Source: DATFVA01 sp963745945
GTDB taxonomy: Bacteria > Bacteroidota > Ignavibacteria > Ignavibacteriales > Ignavibacteriaceae
NCBI GenBank assembly: GCA_963745945.1
Contig: CAVUZG010000004.1
Location: 558,001 to 622,000 of the forward strand
Direction: 5' to 3'
DNA: 64,000 nucleotides
In this document: piece by piece, positions 10,098 to 19,816 of the stretch
Layout: each line of letters opens with the position of its first letter
Position numbering within the stretch: the first letter of the stretch is position 1
Translations under genes and position numbers: made by a program
Notes under the pieces: generated by a model
The model's input: the letters and a program-made list of their open reading frames with translations, nothing else
Database searches by the model: none
What the model was told of the DNA's origin: nothing

Positions 10098-11207
10098 ATG
10101 AAAATATCTGTTATTTTAACGAAAAATAAAGCACTTTCTGAAATTGTTCGTATACTCCTATTAATATTGATAAAAATCATTAGATCATTAAAGAAACTTT
10201 TTACACAAAAAAACTCAGATTCTATTGTTATTATTGCATTCCGAAAATTAGGAGATTCTGTTTTTACCATTCCGGCACAAAGGGAAATTTATAATTTTTT
10301 TTGTAAGGATGTTTATATTTTTTGTTTCGAAGAATCCAAACCAATATTTGAATATTTTTTTGATTCAGAATTTATAATTCCTTTCGCACATTCTGATTTT
10401 TATTTCAATAGTAGAATGGTCAAAGGCAAGATTCGAAAAAAATTGAACAAGTTAAACCCTCAAAAAATATTTGATTTTACTGGTTCAACAATTTCGGCCT
10501 CACTGCTTATCAATTCTAACGCTACTGATATTATTGGAATAAATGAAAGTTATTATGAAGCAATTTATACCAAATATTTACCTTTTAGGAAACTTCCTCA
10601 TATTATGGATATGTACCTAGATATTGTTCAATGTAAGATTCCGCCATATACCGATACTATTAAGAAGTTTGATATTAAATTGAATAAGGATGGATATATC
10701 CTAATTCATCCTTTCGCGGGTTGGAAAGCAAAAGAATGGAATCTTAAAAAATTCATTGAACTTGCTGATCAAATAAATCAGAGATATAGAATAATTATTA
10801 TTGCTGAGCAAGGCAGATTAAATGATGAAATAAAGCGAGATATTTTTAACCTTGGAATAGATATTTATGAATCAAGAGACATTTACGAACTGATAAAAAT
10901 CATTAATGGGGCTTCAATTATTATTTCAAATGATTCAGGTCCGCTTTATATAGCTAGTATGCTGGGGAAACCCACATTTACAATTTATGGTCCGACTAAT
11001 CCAAAATATTCACTACCATACGGTAAAGACCATGATTTCATTCAGGTGAATCTTAAATGTTCTCCTAAAGATAATGCTCAGTATTGTTTTACAAATGCGG
11101 GAAGAAGAGACTGTCCGGCTTTTGAGTGTATGAATATATTATCAGTTCACTCGGTATATGTAAAAGTCAATTCATTTATTAAAAAATTTAACATATCAGA
11201 AAGATAA
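10098..11207 (+). CDS. Glycosyltransferase family 9 (heptosyltransferase-like)
   Basis: A 369-residue protein of the ADP-heptose:LPS heptosyltransferase fold (GT-B, family GT9). IVIIAFRKLGDSVFTIPA near residue 45 is the usual N-terminal beta-strand with a glycine loop. ILIHPFAGWKAKEWN around 205 is the family donor-site motif. SNDSGPLYIASMLGKPTFTIYGPT near 277-299 is the second family block. A C-terminal Cys-rich piece (KCSPKD...YCFTNAGRRDCPAFECM) is also common in these enzymes. An extra 40-residue basic, hydrophobic N-terminus precedes the domain and may bind the membrane. Its likely role is adding a sugar to LPS core or O-antigen, with unknown donor. It is the first gene of the plus-strand polysaccharide block. 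Confidence 0.85.
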   Translation: MKISVILTKNKALSEIVRILLLILIKIIRSLKKLFTQKNSDSIVIIAFRKLGDSVFTIPAQREIYNFFCKDVYIFCFEESKPIFEYFFDSEFIIPFAHSDFYFNSRMVKGKIRKKLNKLNPQKIFDFTGSTISASLLINSNATDIIGINESYYEAIYTKYLPFRKLPHIMDMYLDIVQCKIPPYTDTIKKFDIKLNKDGYILIHPFAGWKAKEWNLKKFIELADQINQRYRIIIIAEQGRLNDEIKRDIFNLGIDIYESRDIYELIKIINGASIIISNDSGPLYIASMLGKPTFTIYGPTNPKYSLPYGKDHDFIQVNLKCSPKDNAQYCFTNAGRRDCPAFECMNILSVHSVYVKVNSFIKKFNISER

Positions 11208-11279
11208 TAAAAGCGGTATTGAATCATTTTATTAACTAATTCTTATATAATGTAGAAAATTAATTATTTTGGTAGATTA

Positions 11280-12404
11280 ATGAAGATACTAATGCTAGCA
11301 GATTCTGCTTCAGTCCATACTCAGAAGTGGGCCAATTCCTTGGCTGACAATGGGATGAATATTTATCTTTTCGGTTTAAGTGAGTTTGACAAACATCTTT
11401 TTAATGATAAAATAAAACTCGAAACACTTAATTCATCTCTCAAAATTAAATCCCGATCCGACGGATCACTGGTAAAAATCGTTTACCTAAGGGCCTTACG
11501 GAGAATTAAAAATATCATAAAAACTTTCAAACCGGATATACTTCATGCTCATTATGCCTCAAGTTTTGGCCTGCTTGGGGCCTTAACTAATTTTCATCCT
11601 TATATAATTTCTGTTTGGGGATCAGATATTTATAATTTCCCAGAAAAAAGTATTATTCACAGGTATATAATAATGTATTCTCTTTCGAGAGCTGATAAGA
11701 TATTATCCACCAGCAATTTTATGGCGCACAAAATTAGGCTATATACTAAAAAAGAGATCGAAATAACTCCTTTTGGTATTGACATTAAAAAATTCAGACA
11801 GATGAAAGTAAAATCTGTAATCGATAAAGGTTTAGTAATTGGAACAATAAAAACTCTCGAAAAAAAGTATGGAATTGAATATTTAATTAGAGCGTTCACA
11901 AAGGTTAAAAGCAAACTTCCCGAATTGGAATTAAAATTGTTAATAGTTGGTAGTGGTAGTTTAGATAAATATTTAAAAGAGTTGGTATTTAAACTAAACA
12001 TACAAAAAGATGTTGTTTTTACTGGATTTATAAACGCTGATAAGGTTCCCGATTATCATAATATGATTGATATTTATGTTGCAGTTTCTGTTGAAGATAG
12101 TGAGAGCTTCGGAGTGGCAATTCTTGAAGCCTGTGCATGTAGTAAGCCAGTTATAGTTTCTAATGTTGGTGGTCTCCCTGAAGTTGTTGATGATGGCAGC
12201 ACAGGACTTATTGTTCCTAAGGAGGACTCTGAAACTCTATCTGAGGCAATTATGAAACTAATTTTGCACCCTGAACTCAGATTACAATATGGAGAAATGG
12301 GAAGAAATAAAGTTGTTAATGAATATGACTGGAATGATTCAGTAAACAAAATGTTTTCAATTTACAATTCCATTATGAGTAAGAACAAGAATATGAGAAC
12401 TTGA
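11280..12404 (+). CDS. Glycosyltransferase family 4
   Basis: A 374-residue GT-B enzyme. The N-terminal domain (MKILMLADSASVHTQKW, DILHAHYAS, ISVWGSDIY) is the acceptor half. The C-terminal half has TPFGIDIKKF, LLIVGSGSLDKYL, VVFTGFI and the EX7E element in ESFGVAILEACACSKPVI, typical of GT4 retaining transferases. It probably adds one sugar of the repeat unit from a nucleotide sugar on the cytoplasmic side. It is the second of four same-strand genes with short AT-rich spacers (72 and 58 bp), consistent with one transcript. Donor and acceptor are unknown. Confidence 0.92.
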   Translation: MKILMLADSASVHTQKWANSLADNGMNIYLFGLSEFDKHLFNDKIKLETLNSSLKIKSRSDGSLVKIVYLRALRRIKNIIKTFKPDILHAHYASSFGLLGALTNFHPYIISVWGSDIYNFPEKSIIHRYIIMYSLSRADKILSTSNFMAHKIRLYTKKEIEITPFGIDIKKFRQMKVKSVIDKGLVIGTIKTLEKKYGIEYLIRAFTKVKSKLPELELKLLIVGSGSLDKYLKELVFKLNIQKDVVFTGFINADKVPDYHNMIDIYVAVSVEDSESFGVAILEACACSKPVIVSNVGGLPEVVDDGSTGLIVPKEDSETLSEAIMKLILHPELRLQYGEMGRNKVVNEYDWNDSVNKMFSIYNSIMSKNKNMRT

Positions 12405-12462
12405 TTCATTAATTATTTAATATTGTATTATTAACTGTTAATTATATTTAAGATTAAACAGA

Positions 12463-13455
12463 ATGGAGAAAATTTCAATAATAATTCCTTGTAGGAATGA
12501 AGAAAAGTATATAGCTATATGTCTGGACTCAGTGTTGAAGAATGATTACCCAAAAGAATTTATGGAAATCTTTGTAATTGATGGTGAAAGCACAGACAAA
12601 ACAAGAAAAATAATTAATCAGTATACACAAGAATTCAGTTTTATTCATATGCTTATTAATAAAGAACATACTGCTTCATTTGCATTAAACATGGGTATCA
12701 AGCATTCATCAGGGGAATATATTATTAGATTAGATGCACATGGGGAAGTACCCCCGAATTATTTTTCTGAGCTCATTAAATGGAGCAAAAAATTAAATGC
12801 TGATAACATAGGTGCAATGTGGAAAACCGAGGTTTGGAATAAGAACAAAAAATCCTTGGCTATACGTAATGTTCTTACAAACAGGTTTGGTGTTGGAAAT
12901 TCTTATTTCAGAACTGGCACTGATACCATTAAAGAGGTAGATACAGTCCCTTTTGGTTGCTATAAACGAGAAACTTTATTTCGGACAGGGTTATATGATG
13001 TGAGATTAATAAGAAATCAGGATATAGAATTAAACAAGAGACTAAAAAGAAATAATGGAAAGATCTATTTATTGCCACATATAAATAGTATTTATTATGC
13101 ACGAGAAACTTTTAGTAAAATAGCACAAAATAATTTTCAGACTGGGCTGTGGAATCTATTAACAATTTATTATACAAAAAAATTGAATTCCCTAAGTCTC
13201 AGACATTTAATCCCGTTATTTTTTCTTTTATCAATGATTATTCCACTAATTTGTATGATTTGGATTCCTTGGATCGGATTAATTGCTCTGTCCAGTTTAT
13301 CAATATATTTGATAACCCTCACGGGGATAACTATAAGTATGTCAGAAAAAAAAGACTCAATGTTTTATACATTTATTGCTTTCATAGTTCTTCATTTTTC
13401 ATATGGTTTTGGCTCTTTTTTAGGATTATTAAGAGTTAATACTCTGATTAAATAG
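12463..13455 (+). CDS. Glycosyltransferase family 2, ExoA-like, with C-terminal membrane helices
   Basis: A 330-residue GT2 enzyme. The GT-A domain starts ISIIIPCRNEEKYI, has EIFVIDGESTDKT (about residues 35-47) and the metal-site block RLDAHGEVP near 88, which resembles the DAHxxxP motif of succinoglycan ExoA. The region after residue ~245 has two or three hydrophobic helices, so the enzyme is probably anchored in the inner membrane. It likely extends the lipid-linked oligosaccharide of this locus. Its stop is 11 bp before the next start, so these two genes are co-transcribed. Confidence 0.87.
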   Translation: MEKISIIIPCRNEEKYIAICLDSVLKNDYPKEFMEIFVIDGESTDKTRKIINQYTQEFSFIHMLINKEHTASFALNMGIKHSSGEYIIRLDAHGEVPPNYFSELIKWSKKLNADNIGAMWKTEVWNKNKKSLAIRNVLTNRFGVGNSYFRTGTDTIKEVDTVPFGCYKRETLFRTGLYDVRLIRNQDIELNKRLKRNNGKIYLLPHINSIYYARETFSKIAQNNFQTGLWNLLTIYYTKKLNSLSLRHLIPLFFLLSMIIPLICMIWIPWIGLIALSSLSIYLITLTGITISMSEKKDSMFYTFIAFIVLHFSYGFGSFLGLLRVNTLIK

Positions 13456-13466
13456 AATTCTATTAA

Positions 13467-14612
13467 ATGATAGAAAATAAATACAAAAGTGCATTAGCTA
13501 GTATACTTGATACTTCTCCTGGGAGTATATTCCTTTATTGGAAAGGGCGTACAGCTCTTTATGCAATACTTAAAGCGATGGGAGTTAAACAGAATGATGA
13601 AATAATTCTTCCGGGTTTTACCTGTGTTGTTGTTCCGAATGCAATACTGTATTTAGGAGCAAAACCAGTTTATGTTGATATTGATGAAGAAAACTATAAT
13701 GTGGATCTTGAAAAACTAAAATCATCAATTACTGACAAGACAAAAGCTATCATTTGTCAGAATACATTTGGGCTCTCCTCTAATGTTGATAAAATTGTAG
13801 AACTAGCAAAAACCAAGGGAATTTTTACTGTTGAGGATTGTACTCACGGTTTTAGCGGATTCTATAATGGTAAACCTAATGGTTCTTACTGCGATGCAGC
13901 ATTTTTTTCGACCCAATGGAATAAACCCTTTTCCACCGGAATAGGTGGCTTTACTTTAGTTAATAACACAATTCTCCTTAAAAATTTTCAAGAAATTGAA
14001 AAGGATAAAATCAAACCGGATTTGGGCGACAGAACGGTGCTTTCTTTTTTAATTTTTTTTAGAAATTATTTTATTAATAATTTCACTCAACAGAGACTCG
14101 TCAAGTTATTCAGGTTTTTGAGTGCAAATAATCTAATAATTGGATCAAACCAAGGAAACGAACTAACAAATATCAAGATGCCTGAAAAATATTTTAAGAA
14201 TATTTCTCAAGTGCAAATGAAAGCAGGAATAAAAAAATTAAATAACCTTACTGAAATAAATAAAATACGAAAAAAAAATGCTCTTAAATATACACGTTTC
14301 TTAAAAACCAATAAAAAGAAATATGTTAGTGAAAATGAATTTAAGAACCATTTGTTTCTCAAATATCCACTTTTAGTCAATGACAGGGAATTATTTTTTA
14401 AAATGGCAAAAAAAAATGGAATAGTATTAGGGGATTGGTTCGTTTCGCCACTTCACCCAGTGGAAGAAAATCTTCAATTATGGGGATTTAATTGTGAATC
14501 ATGCCCGATTGCCAGCAGGATTTCAAAACAAATTGTAAATCTGCCAACTGAAATTAAAGACGTGAATAAAGTTCTGAAGTTTCTAGATCAATTTTTAACC
14601 GAAGTATTATGA
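13467..14612 (+). CDS. Divergent DegT/DnrJ/EryC1-type PLP protein
   Basis: A 381-residue member of the sugar aminotransferase family, well diverged from the one at 8463-9623. The fold landmarks are LPGFTCVVVPNAILYLGAKPV (residues ~48-68), EDCTHGFSG (Asp124) and FFSTQWNKPFSTGIGGF, with the expected PLP lysine at Lys153. The usual FSF/YxTK is changed to STQWNKP, a subgroup often found in polysaccharide loci. It may be an aminotransferase for an unusual sugar or a related PLP enzyme. It ends 48 bp from the converging O-antigen ligase-like gene. Confidence 0.82.
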   Translation: MIENKYKSALASILDTSPGSIFLYWKGRTALYAILKAMGVKQNDEIILPGFTCVVVPNAILYLGAKPVYVDIDEENYNVDLEKLKSSITDKTKAIICQNTFGLSSNVDKIVELAKTKGIFTVEDCTHGFSGFYNGKPNGSYCDAAFFSTQWNKPFSTGIGGFTLVNNTILLKNFQEIEKDKIKPDLGDRTVLSFLIFFRNYFINNFTQQRLVKLFRFLSANNLIIGSNQGNELTNIKMPEKYFKNISQVQMKAGIKKLNNLTEINKIRKKNALKYTRFLKTNKKKYVSENEFKNHLFLKYPLLVNDRELFFKMAKKNGIVLGDWFVSPLHPVEENLQLWGFNCESCPIASRISKQIVNLPTEIKDVNKVLKFLDQFLTEVL

Positions 14613-14659
14613 ATAACTTCACTAGTATTTTATTTGATATTAGCGGTTCAGATAATACG

Positions 14660-16000
14660 TTATTCGTTTGATTTAAAATTAAATCTGTTTCTCTGATAAG
14701 ATAGTAGAATAATAAAAAATAGCCAGAATGGAAGATCAGTCGAAATTGTACCATAATAAAAGACTCCACTGGTTTCAACAAATCCTCGGAATGTAAGGCA
14801 AATCCCAGTTGTAATAATCAAAATTATTATTGAAATTACTTCACTATTCTTGCCTCTATATTTTCTGTAGGTCAAATAAGAAGTTCTAAAAAATACTGAT
14901 AAAAGAGTAATTACTGTCATTAATCCGAAAATCCCCATATCAGATAACATAGTTAGATAAAAACTATGTGAATTATTACCTCCTGCACCTGAAGTTAAAT
15001 TGTGTATTAGTATCATTCTTCTTCCAACGAATGAATCAAGAAGTACAGGGAAATAATTAAATTCTAGGTAAGGGTAGGACCCAGGTCCAATCCCAAAAAT
15101 AGGATGAGCGATAAAAAGATTTTTTGCAAGCTCCCAATATTGATCGTGACCACTTAATCCATTCTGTAATCTCAAAGCATAATCTAAAGATTGACCGAAG
15201 GGATTTAACAAAAAATAAACGCTGATAATAATTACCAGACTAGAAATAAAAATCACAAATAATTTTTTATTTTTAAAAAAAAGAACAACAGCAGTCCCCA
15301 AAATTATACCAAAAAGTGCAGCACGGGAAGCAAGCAATAATACCCCCGAAAAAAGAATTATTCCACATACCAAAATTAATATTTTAACTTTCTTAAGAGA
15401 TTTGCTGCTCAGACCAAGTATAATAAAAGGAAAAACAATAATTGCATAAGATCCCGTAACATTGTAATTAGAATAAATACCATATTGTAGTTCTCTTACT
15501 GGTTCGAATAAGTAGGCTAACCCCCTCCCCTGTAAAATAAAATCAATAATAATTGAGCTTACTAATATAAAACCACTAATGAAAATAGAAAGCAATACAA
15601 CCCTTACATAATTCTGGTCTCTTATGATTCCATAGAGTTGATATACAATAATAAAAAATACTACTGATCTAACTATAAATCTCATTCCTGAAAAGGAAAA
15701 ATCTGAAAAAAGTACTGAGAGAAACAATGATGTATAAAATATAGATAGGAAAACAATAATAGCTTTAGGGACTTCGGGATAGTTTTTTAAGTCAAATCCA
15801 TAATTGCTAAAAAAAAGATAGGCAATAATCAGGATATCGATAATCTGAACGAATGTTCTGAGAATTTCACTAAGGTTTGATGGAATTGTCAAAAAAGTGA
15901 TAATTGCAAATCCCAGCAAAAGTTTGTCACTGTAAACTAGATAAGTCAGGATAAAAACAATTAGCACAATACCAATTAAAAATAGTATCCCAATCGTCAT
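14660..16000 (-). CDS. O-antigen ligase/polymerase-like membrane protein (Wzy_C)
   Basis: A 446-residue polytopic inner-membrane protein with about 11-12 hydrophobic helices. Between them lies a periplasmic loop containing HPIFGIGPGSYPYLEF (around residues 297-312), the best-conserved mark of the O-antigen ligase/Wzy_C family, followed by AGGNNSHSFYLTMLSDMGIFGL. Proteins of this family either polymerise repeat units (Wzy) or join polymer to lipid A core (WaaL), and sequence alone does not decide which. It converges with the glycosyltransferase block and is read after the murJ-like gene with a 29-bp gap. Confidence 0.85.
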   Translation of the reverse strand: MTIGILFLIGIVLIVFILTYLVYSDKLLLGFAIITFLTIPSNLSEILRTFVQIIDILIIAYLFFSNYGFDLKNYPEVPKAIIVFLSIFYTSLFLSVLFSDFSFSGMRFIVRSVVFFIIVYQLYGIIRDQNYVRVVLLSIFISGFILVSSIIIDFILQGRGLAYLFEPVRELQYGIYSNYNVTGSYAIIVFPFIILGLSSKSLKKVKILILVCGIILFSGVLLLASRAALFGIILGTAVVLFFKNKKLFVIFISSLVIIISVYFLLNPFGQSLDYALRLQNGLSGHDQYWELAKNLFIAHPIFGIGPGSYPYLEFNYFPVLLDSFVGRRMILIHNLTSGAGGNNSHSFYLTMLSDMGIFGLMTVITLLSVFFRTSYLTYRKYRGKNSEVISIIILIITTGICLTFRGFVETSGVFYYGTISTDLPFWLFFIILLSYQRNRFNFKSNE

Positions 16001-16029
16001 AATCGATTTTGCACTTTACGAAAAATTAG

Positions 16030-17559
16030 TCAGACAATTTTTTTCTTAACTTGTTTAATAATACCAATCGCTTCATGGTTAATAACATACGCATTAAATA
16101 AGTATATCAAAATAAAAGTAGAAACTTTTAATAAATATAACCATCTAAACTCAGGAATATTAAAAAATATAAGCTCAAGTATTATGGCAGATAGAATTAC
16201 ATTTATTAAATTATAGAATAATTCCGAATAGAATATTTTCACGCTATTTAATTTTAGAAGAGAGGAAATAATCTGAGAACCAATAATAAAAAAGAAAATA
16301 TATGTTATTGAAGTGCTTAAAGCTAAACCACTTTGTAATAACGAACTGACTAAAATGAAATTTAAAGATATTTTTATAGCTAATCCTCCCAAACTAAGAA
16401 ATAACAAATATTTTATCATTTGAGAAGCATAAAATAGTTTGTTAATAATTCCATAGCTCGAATAAAACACTAATCCTATCGAATATATTTTCAGCACCTG
16501 AAATGTCATTATACTATCTGCTGATCCAAACTTACCCCTTTCAAAAAAAAGTCTGATAAAATCTATTCCCCAAAAATACATGCAAAATGCAATTGGAATA
16601 AAAATAAATGAATTTATCTTGAAGAACTGATTTGTCTTGTCAACTAATTTTTCGCTATTGTTTATACCAAATTCTGCAGAGAGACTAGGAAATAACGCAG
16701 TAACAAATGCCACTGAAATAATTGAGATTGGAAGGTTAAATAAAATCATCCCATAGTTTAAAGCAGCAATTCCGCCTGAATCAACTTTGTTCAAGAAGAA
16801 TCTATCTGAAATTAAATAAATTTGTCCAACTGCTTCTATAATAATAATAAAAACAAAAGAACTTTTAATTGAATTAAAATATTCTTTAAGTCTAGAATTT
16901 ATAATAAAATATTTTAATTGTGGTTTAAAATCGGTTTTTATTAAAAGAAAAATAAGTTGTAAGCATATTCCCAGTAAATAGGCAAAGGGAATTATAAGTA
17001 TATCCAAGTATTTTGTAAAAAATAAAGTCATCAAAATAACTGTTATATTTAATAACAATGTTGATAATGATGGGTACAAGAAATTATACTCTGCCTGAGA
17101 ATATGCAGCCAGAAGACTGAAACCTGCATTTATTGGAATTGTCGTTGCATAAATCTTAAAAATAGTGATGGCCTGATAATAACTATCAGAGTTCGTCGCA
17201 ACTGAAAGATAAAATTTCAAGAACCAGCCACTGAAATAAAATAGAACTAATAATAGAAGCACTCCGAAAGAGACGAATAGAAAAAAAGAATAACTAAGGA
17301 AGGCTTTCTTTTCTGCTTTTGATTCACTGCTTTTCTGGTGATATACCGGAATAAAGAAATTTTGAGCTAAAAACAATATTATAGTATTAATTGTAAGTGG
17401 TAGAACGACACTAACTAAATACAAATCATATTCAGGAGACAATCCAAAATTGTTGGCAAATATTGATTCCCGAACCAACCCTAATCCCCTGCTCAATAAT
17501 CCAACACCTGTCAACAGAATTGAAGCCCCTGCAACCGTTGAAGTAAACTTTTTTGTCAT
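16030..17559 (-). CDS. MurJ/MviN-family lipid flippase
   Basis: A 509-residue MOP-superfamily membrane protein with about 14 hydrophobic helices. The N-terminus (GLLSRGLGLVRESIFANNFG) is the MurJ/MviN signature, and the later FFERGKFGSADS matches the ERG region of that family. MurJ flips lipid II for peptidoglycan synthesis. No other Wzx-type flippase is seen in the polysaccharide locus, so this copy may instead move the O-unit; whether it is the only MurJ cannot be judged here. It starts 7 bp after the stop of the upstream rnhC gene, suggesting co-transcription. Confidence 0.86.
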   Translation of the reverse strand: MTKKFTSTVAGASILLTGVGLLSRGLGLVRESIFANNFGLSPEYDLYLVSVVLPLTINTIILFLAQNFFIPVYHQKSSESKAEKKAFLSYSFFLFVSFGVLLLLVLFYFSGWFLKFYLSVATNSDSYYQAITIFKIYATTIPINAGFSLLAAYSQAEYNFLYPSLSTLLLNITVILMTLFFTKYLDILIIPFAYLLGICLQLIFLLIKTDFKPQLKYFIINSRLKEYFNSIKSSFVFIIIIEAVGQIYLISDRFFLNKVDSGGIAALNYGMILFNLPISIISVAFVTALFPSLSAEFGINNSEKLVDKTNQFFKINSFIFIPIAFCMYFWGIDFIRLFFERGKFGSADSIMTFQVLKIYSIGLVFYSSYGIINKLFYASQMIKYLLFLSLGGLAIKISLNFILVSSLLQSGLALSTSITYIFFFIIGSQIISSLLKLNSVKIFYSELFYNLINVILSAIILELIFFNIPEFRWLYLLKVSTFILIYLFNAYVINHEAIGIIKQVKKKIV

Positions 17560-17566
17560 TTGTGGT

Positions 17567-18472
17567 TTAGAGAAGTCTGCTTGTTTTAAAATGAGTTTTG
17601 GTCAGTTCCAGCAAAAAATCTTCGTTGTATCTTTCTTTTATTAATTTTGCGGTTTCAATTACTTTCCCCGAAGCTCCTTTTGGGAGTTCTAACATTAATT
17701 CCTTTTTCATTTTATTAAACCAATCATTAAACCTATCTCTGGCAATAATTGATGCCGCTGCAACTGCGACATATTTTTCGGCTTTATGAAACTGATACAA
17801 TTCAAGGGATTTACCTTTTTCCTGTAATGCTGCTCGTATTAATTTTTCATCTCCAAATTTATCACTTATTGCTTCATTTACATTAATATTATTCAGAATA
17901 TTCTCTAATACTTTTGCATGTCCCCAGGCTAAAAGCCTATTTAAATTTCCAAATTTCTGATACAGGTCATTATATTTTGGGGGATTTATGATTACGATGT
18001 TGAAAGACTCTTTACCAATTATTTTTTTGATATCACTTGCTAAAAACCTGATCGAATTATGAGCAATTAATTTGCTATCCCTGACTCCTAATTCTTTTAA
18101 TTGCCTCTTTGTTTTATTATTTACAAAAACTCCCGCTATTATGAGAGGTCCGAAGAAATCCCCTTTACCTGATTCATCTGTTCCTATATATTCATCAGGT
18201 TCTTTAAATTCTTCACTTTCAAAAGGAAGTTCATCAAATAGGATCTTATTAATATCTTTAAATTTTTCTGAATCTCTGTTGCCCTGTAAAACTTTTTTTA
18301 TACCTTTTTTACCAAAGTACAATAATAATTTAATCTTTTCATTTGGAACAGTTATTGTGGTTTCGTAACAATAATTCCCCCTTTGAGGCACCAATGTGTC
18401 GTATCCATTATTTTTAAGAAGTATGCGACAATCCTGCATTTCCGTTTTTGCTTGATCCTCAAAATTCACCAA
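17567..18472 (-). CDS. rnhC: Ribonuclease HIII
   Basis: A 301-residue RNase H type 2-family enzyme. An N-terminal TBP-like substrate-binding domain (about residues 1-85) precedes the catalytic domain that begins YIGTDESGKGDFFGPLIIAG, where Asp-Glu are metal-binding acidic residues and GKGD is typical of HIII rather than HII. VRDSKLI and the later AAASIIARDRFNDWF complete the core. It cleaves RNA in RNA-DNA hybrids. The start is uncertain: TTG at 18472 or GTG at 18469; no ATG is suitably placed. A 126-bp gap with a hairpin separates it from the DinB-like gene upstream. Confidence 0.93.
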   Translation of the reverse strand: MVNFEDQAKTEMQDCRILLKNNGYDTLVPQRGNYCYETTITVPNEKIKLLLYFGKKGIKKVLQGNRDSEKFKDINKILFDELPFESEEFKEPDEYIGTDESGKGDFFGPLIIAGVFVNNKTKRQLKELGVRDSKLIAHNSIRFLASDIKKIIGKESFNIVIINPPKYNDLYQKFGNLNRLLAWGHAKVLENILNNINVNEAISDKFGDEKLIRAALQEKGKSLELYQFHKAEKYVAVAAASIIARDRFNDWFNKMKKELMLELPKGASGKVIETAKLIKERYNEDFLLELTKTHFKTSRLL

Positions 18473-18561
18473 CTTTATTTCCGGTAATTAAAATTGAAAG
18501 AAATTAAAATAAAACTAAAAATATTAAATCAGAAAATCATTACATATAATAATTGAATGAG

Positions 18562-18590
18562 AAACCTCTTCCTCCCTGTGGAAGAGGTTT
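18562..18590 (-). terminator. Hairpin after the DinB-like gene
   Basis: A perfect 11-bp stem (AAACCTCTTCC / GGAAGAGGTTT) with a 7-nt loop lies 9 bp past the stop of the DinB-like gene. There is no proper T-run after it on the minus strand, so it may be a weak terminator, an RNA-stability hairpin, or an attenuating element before rnhC. Confidence 0.55.
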
Positions 18591-18598
18591 GAAGTAAA

Positions 18599-19135
18599 TT
18601 ACTTTGACCAGGGTGGAACAACTCCATTCATTCTTGCATAGGCAATTAATTGTCCTAAATGTTCATGCAGGTGACCTGTTTCTGTAAAAATTACATTTCT
18701 TATGGACGAATTTTCACCAAACATTTTAACCTGCTTATCAAGATTTAATTCATTCAAACTTTTTAATCCTGAATATAAATCAGAAAATGAAGTCTTAAGT
18801 GCACTAATTACCTTTTCTTTATCAGTGATATTTTTTCCCATGTTCTCATCTGCTCCATCAGGGGCTTTAATTCCTGCGAATGACATAAGAAAATAATTTG
18901 AACCTGCAACATGCATAAGTACTTCAGAAACAGATCTTACGCCGTCAGCTGGTCTCCAGGTATATTTTTCAGCGGGAATCGCTTCTGCCAAAGAAATAAT
19001 TTTTTCTTGAACTTCTTTAATCTGGTAGTTAATATCATTAAAAAAGGTCGAATTACCAGTTTCCTGTGCTAATAAAAATTGTGGGATTAGCAGTGTAGTA
19101 AAAAGGAAATAGAATATGTAGTTTTTTTTACACAT
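18599..19135 (-). CDS. Exported DinB/YfiT-like four-helix protein
   Basis: A 178-residue protein with a signal peptide (residues 1-23, ending LLAQ) followed by a DinB-like helical bundle. Family marks are YTWRPADGVRSVSEVLMHVAGSNYF and the C-terminal GHLHEHLGQLIAYARMNGVVPPWS, which supply conserved His residues of the metal site. This family (DinB_2) is unrelated to DNA polymerase IV; many members are metal-dependent thiol transferases and many have no known role. A near-perfect Shine-Dalgarno (GGAGGA, 5 bp before the ATG) supports strong translation. It is read divergently from the small exported protein at 19312. Confidence 0.85.
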   Translation of the reverse strand: MCKKNYIFYFLFTTLLIPQFLLAQETGNSTFFNDINYQIKEVQEKIISLAEAIPAEKYTWRPADGVRSVSEVLMHVAGSNYFLMSFAGIKAPDGADENMGKNITDKEKVISALKTSFSDLYSGLKSLNELNLDKQVKMFGENSSIRNVIFTETGHLHEHLGQLIAYARMNGVVPPWSK

Positions 19136-19311
19136 ATAAATCCTCCTTTATGTGATTTATAAAATAATTTAAGGGGGAAAATCTGGCAGGAATTTAGCTA
19201 GTAAAATACTACAAAACAACATACTTAAATTGTTTTAATTATTTTAAGACATTGACATTTCACTGAATTGAGCTTAGTTTAACTAAAAGATAATTGTTAA
19301 AGGTGATGATT

Positions 19312-19632
19312 ATGAAATCTGGTAAAATATTTGTTTCGTTATTAGTAATATCATTCTTTCTTATTTCAGTAAATTCTTTTGCGCAAAACAAAAATCAGGT
19401 TGCTGATGATATGGCAACCAAATTACAGCAGAAAGTTTTGCTCTCAAAAGATCAGACGGATAAAGTAAAAGACATTCTGATAAATTATCTTCAAAACTAT
19501 ACCCAGGCTTCACTGGAATCAGCTCAAAAAACCCTGGAATCTATTTTAGATAAAAGACAAAAAGCAAAGTACGATATTGTAAAAAGTGATTGGTGGAACT
19601 CTGTTCAGAAAGAAGTTTCAAAAATTCAATGA
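19312..19632 (+). CDS. Small exported helical protein of unknown function
   Basis: I place the start at the ATG at 19312 (106 residues), because AAAGG lies about 8 bp upstream; alternatives are TTG 19294 and ATG 19306. The product has a clear signal peptide (MKSGKIFVSLLVISFFLISVNSFAQ) and an ~80-residue mature part that looks all-helical. It contains LLSKDQTDKVKDILINYLQ and LESILDKRQKAKYDIVK, a pattern reminiscent of small Spy/CpxP-like periplasmic proteins, although the LTxxQ motif is not seen. It is likely periplasmic. A 10-bp tandem duplication lies just past the stop. Confidence 0.65.
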   Translation: MKSGKIFVSLLVISFFLISVNSFAQNKNQVADDMATKLQQKVLLSKDQTDKVKDILINYLQNYTQASLESAQKTLESILDKRQKAKYDIVKSDWWNSVQKEVSKIQ

Positions 19633-19650
19633 TGATAGTGGATGATAGTG
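19631..19650. repeat. Tandem duplication of a 10-bp unit
   Basis: GATGATAGTG occurs twice in a row and overlaps the stop codon of the small exported protein (TGA at 19630-19632). It looks like a simple recent duplication or replication slippage. Confidence 0.8.
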
Positions 19651-19816
19651 AAAATTAATTAATAATTTTCTTAGAACCGGATAAAAATTTTTACATCCCA
19701 TTTCCATCCGTTAATATTTGAAATTTGATATCTATCAAAGCAGCACTTCAACCAAAATGATTTAATTTTTAAGAACTTTTCATATTATAACGGATTATTT
19801 TGTTTATTATCAACTA

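Noticed and set aside
14613..14659. Possible bidirectional terminator between converging polysaccharide genes
   Set aside because: Only distant 7-bp arms (GAATAAC/GTTATTC) and no compact hairpin or T-run.
18599..19135. DinB-like protein as a DNA-damage polymerase
   Set aside because: The name is shared only; this is the four-helix DinB/YfiT family with a signal peptide, while the true Pol IV is at 47245-48384.
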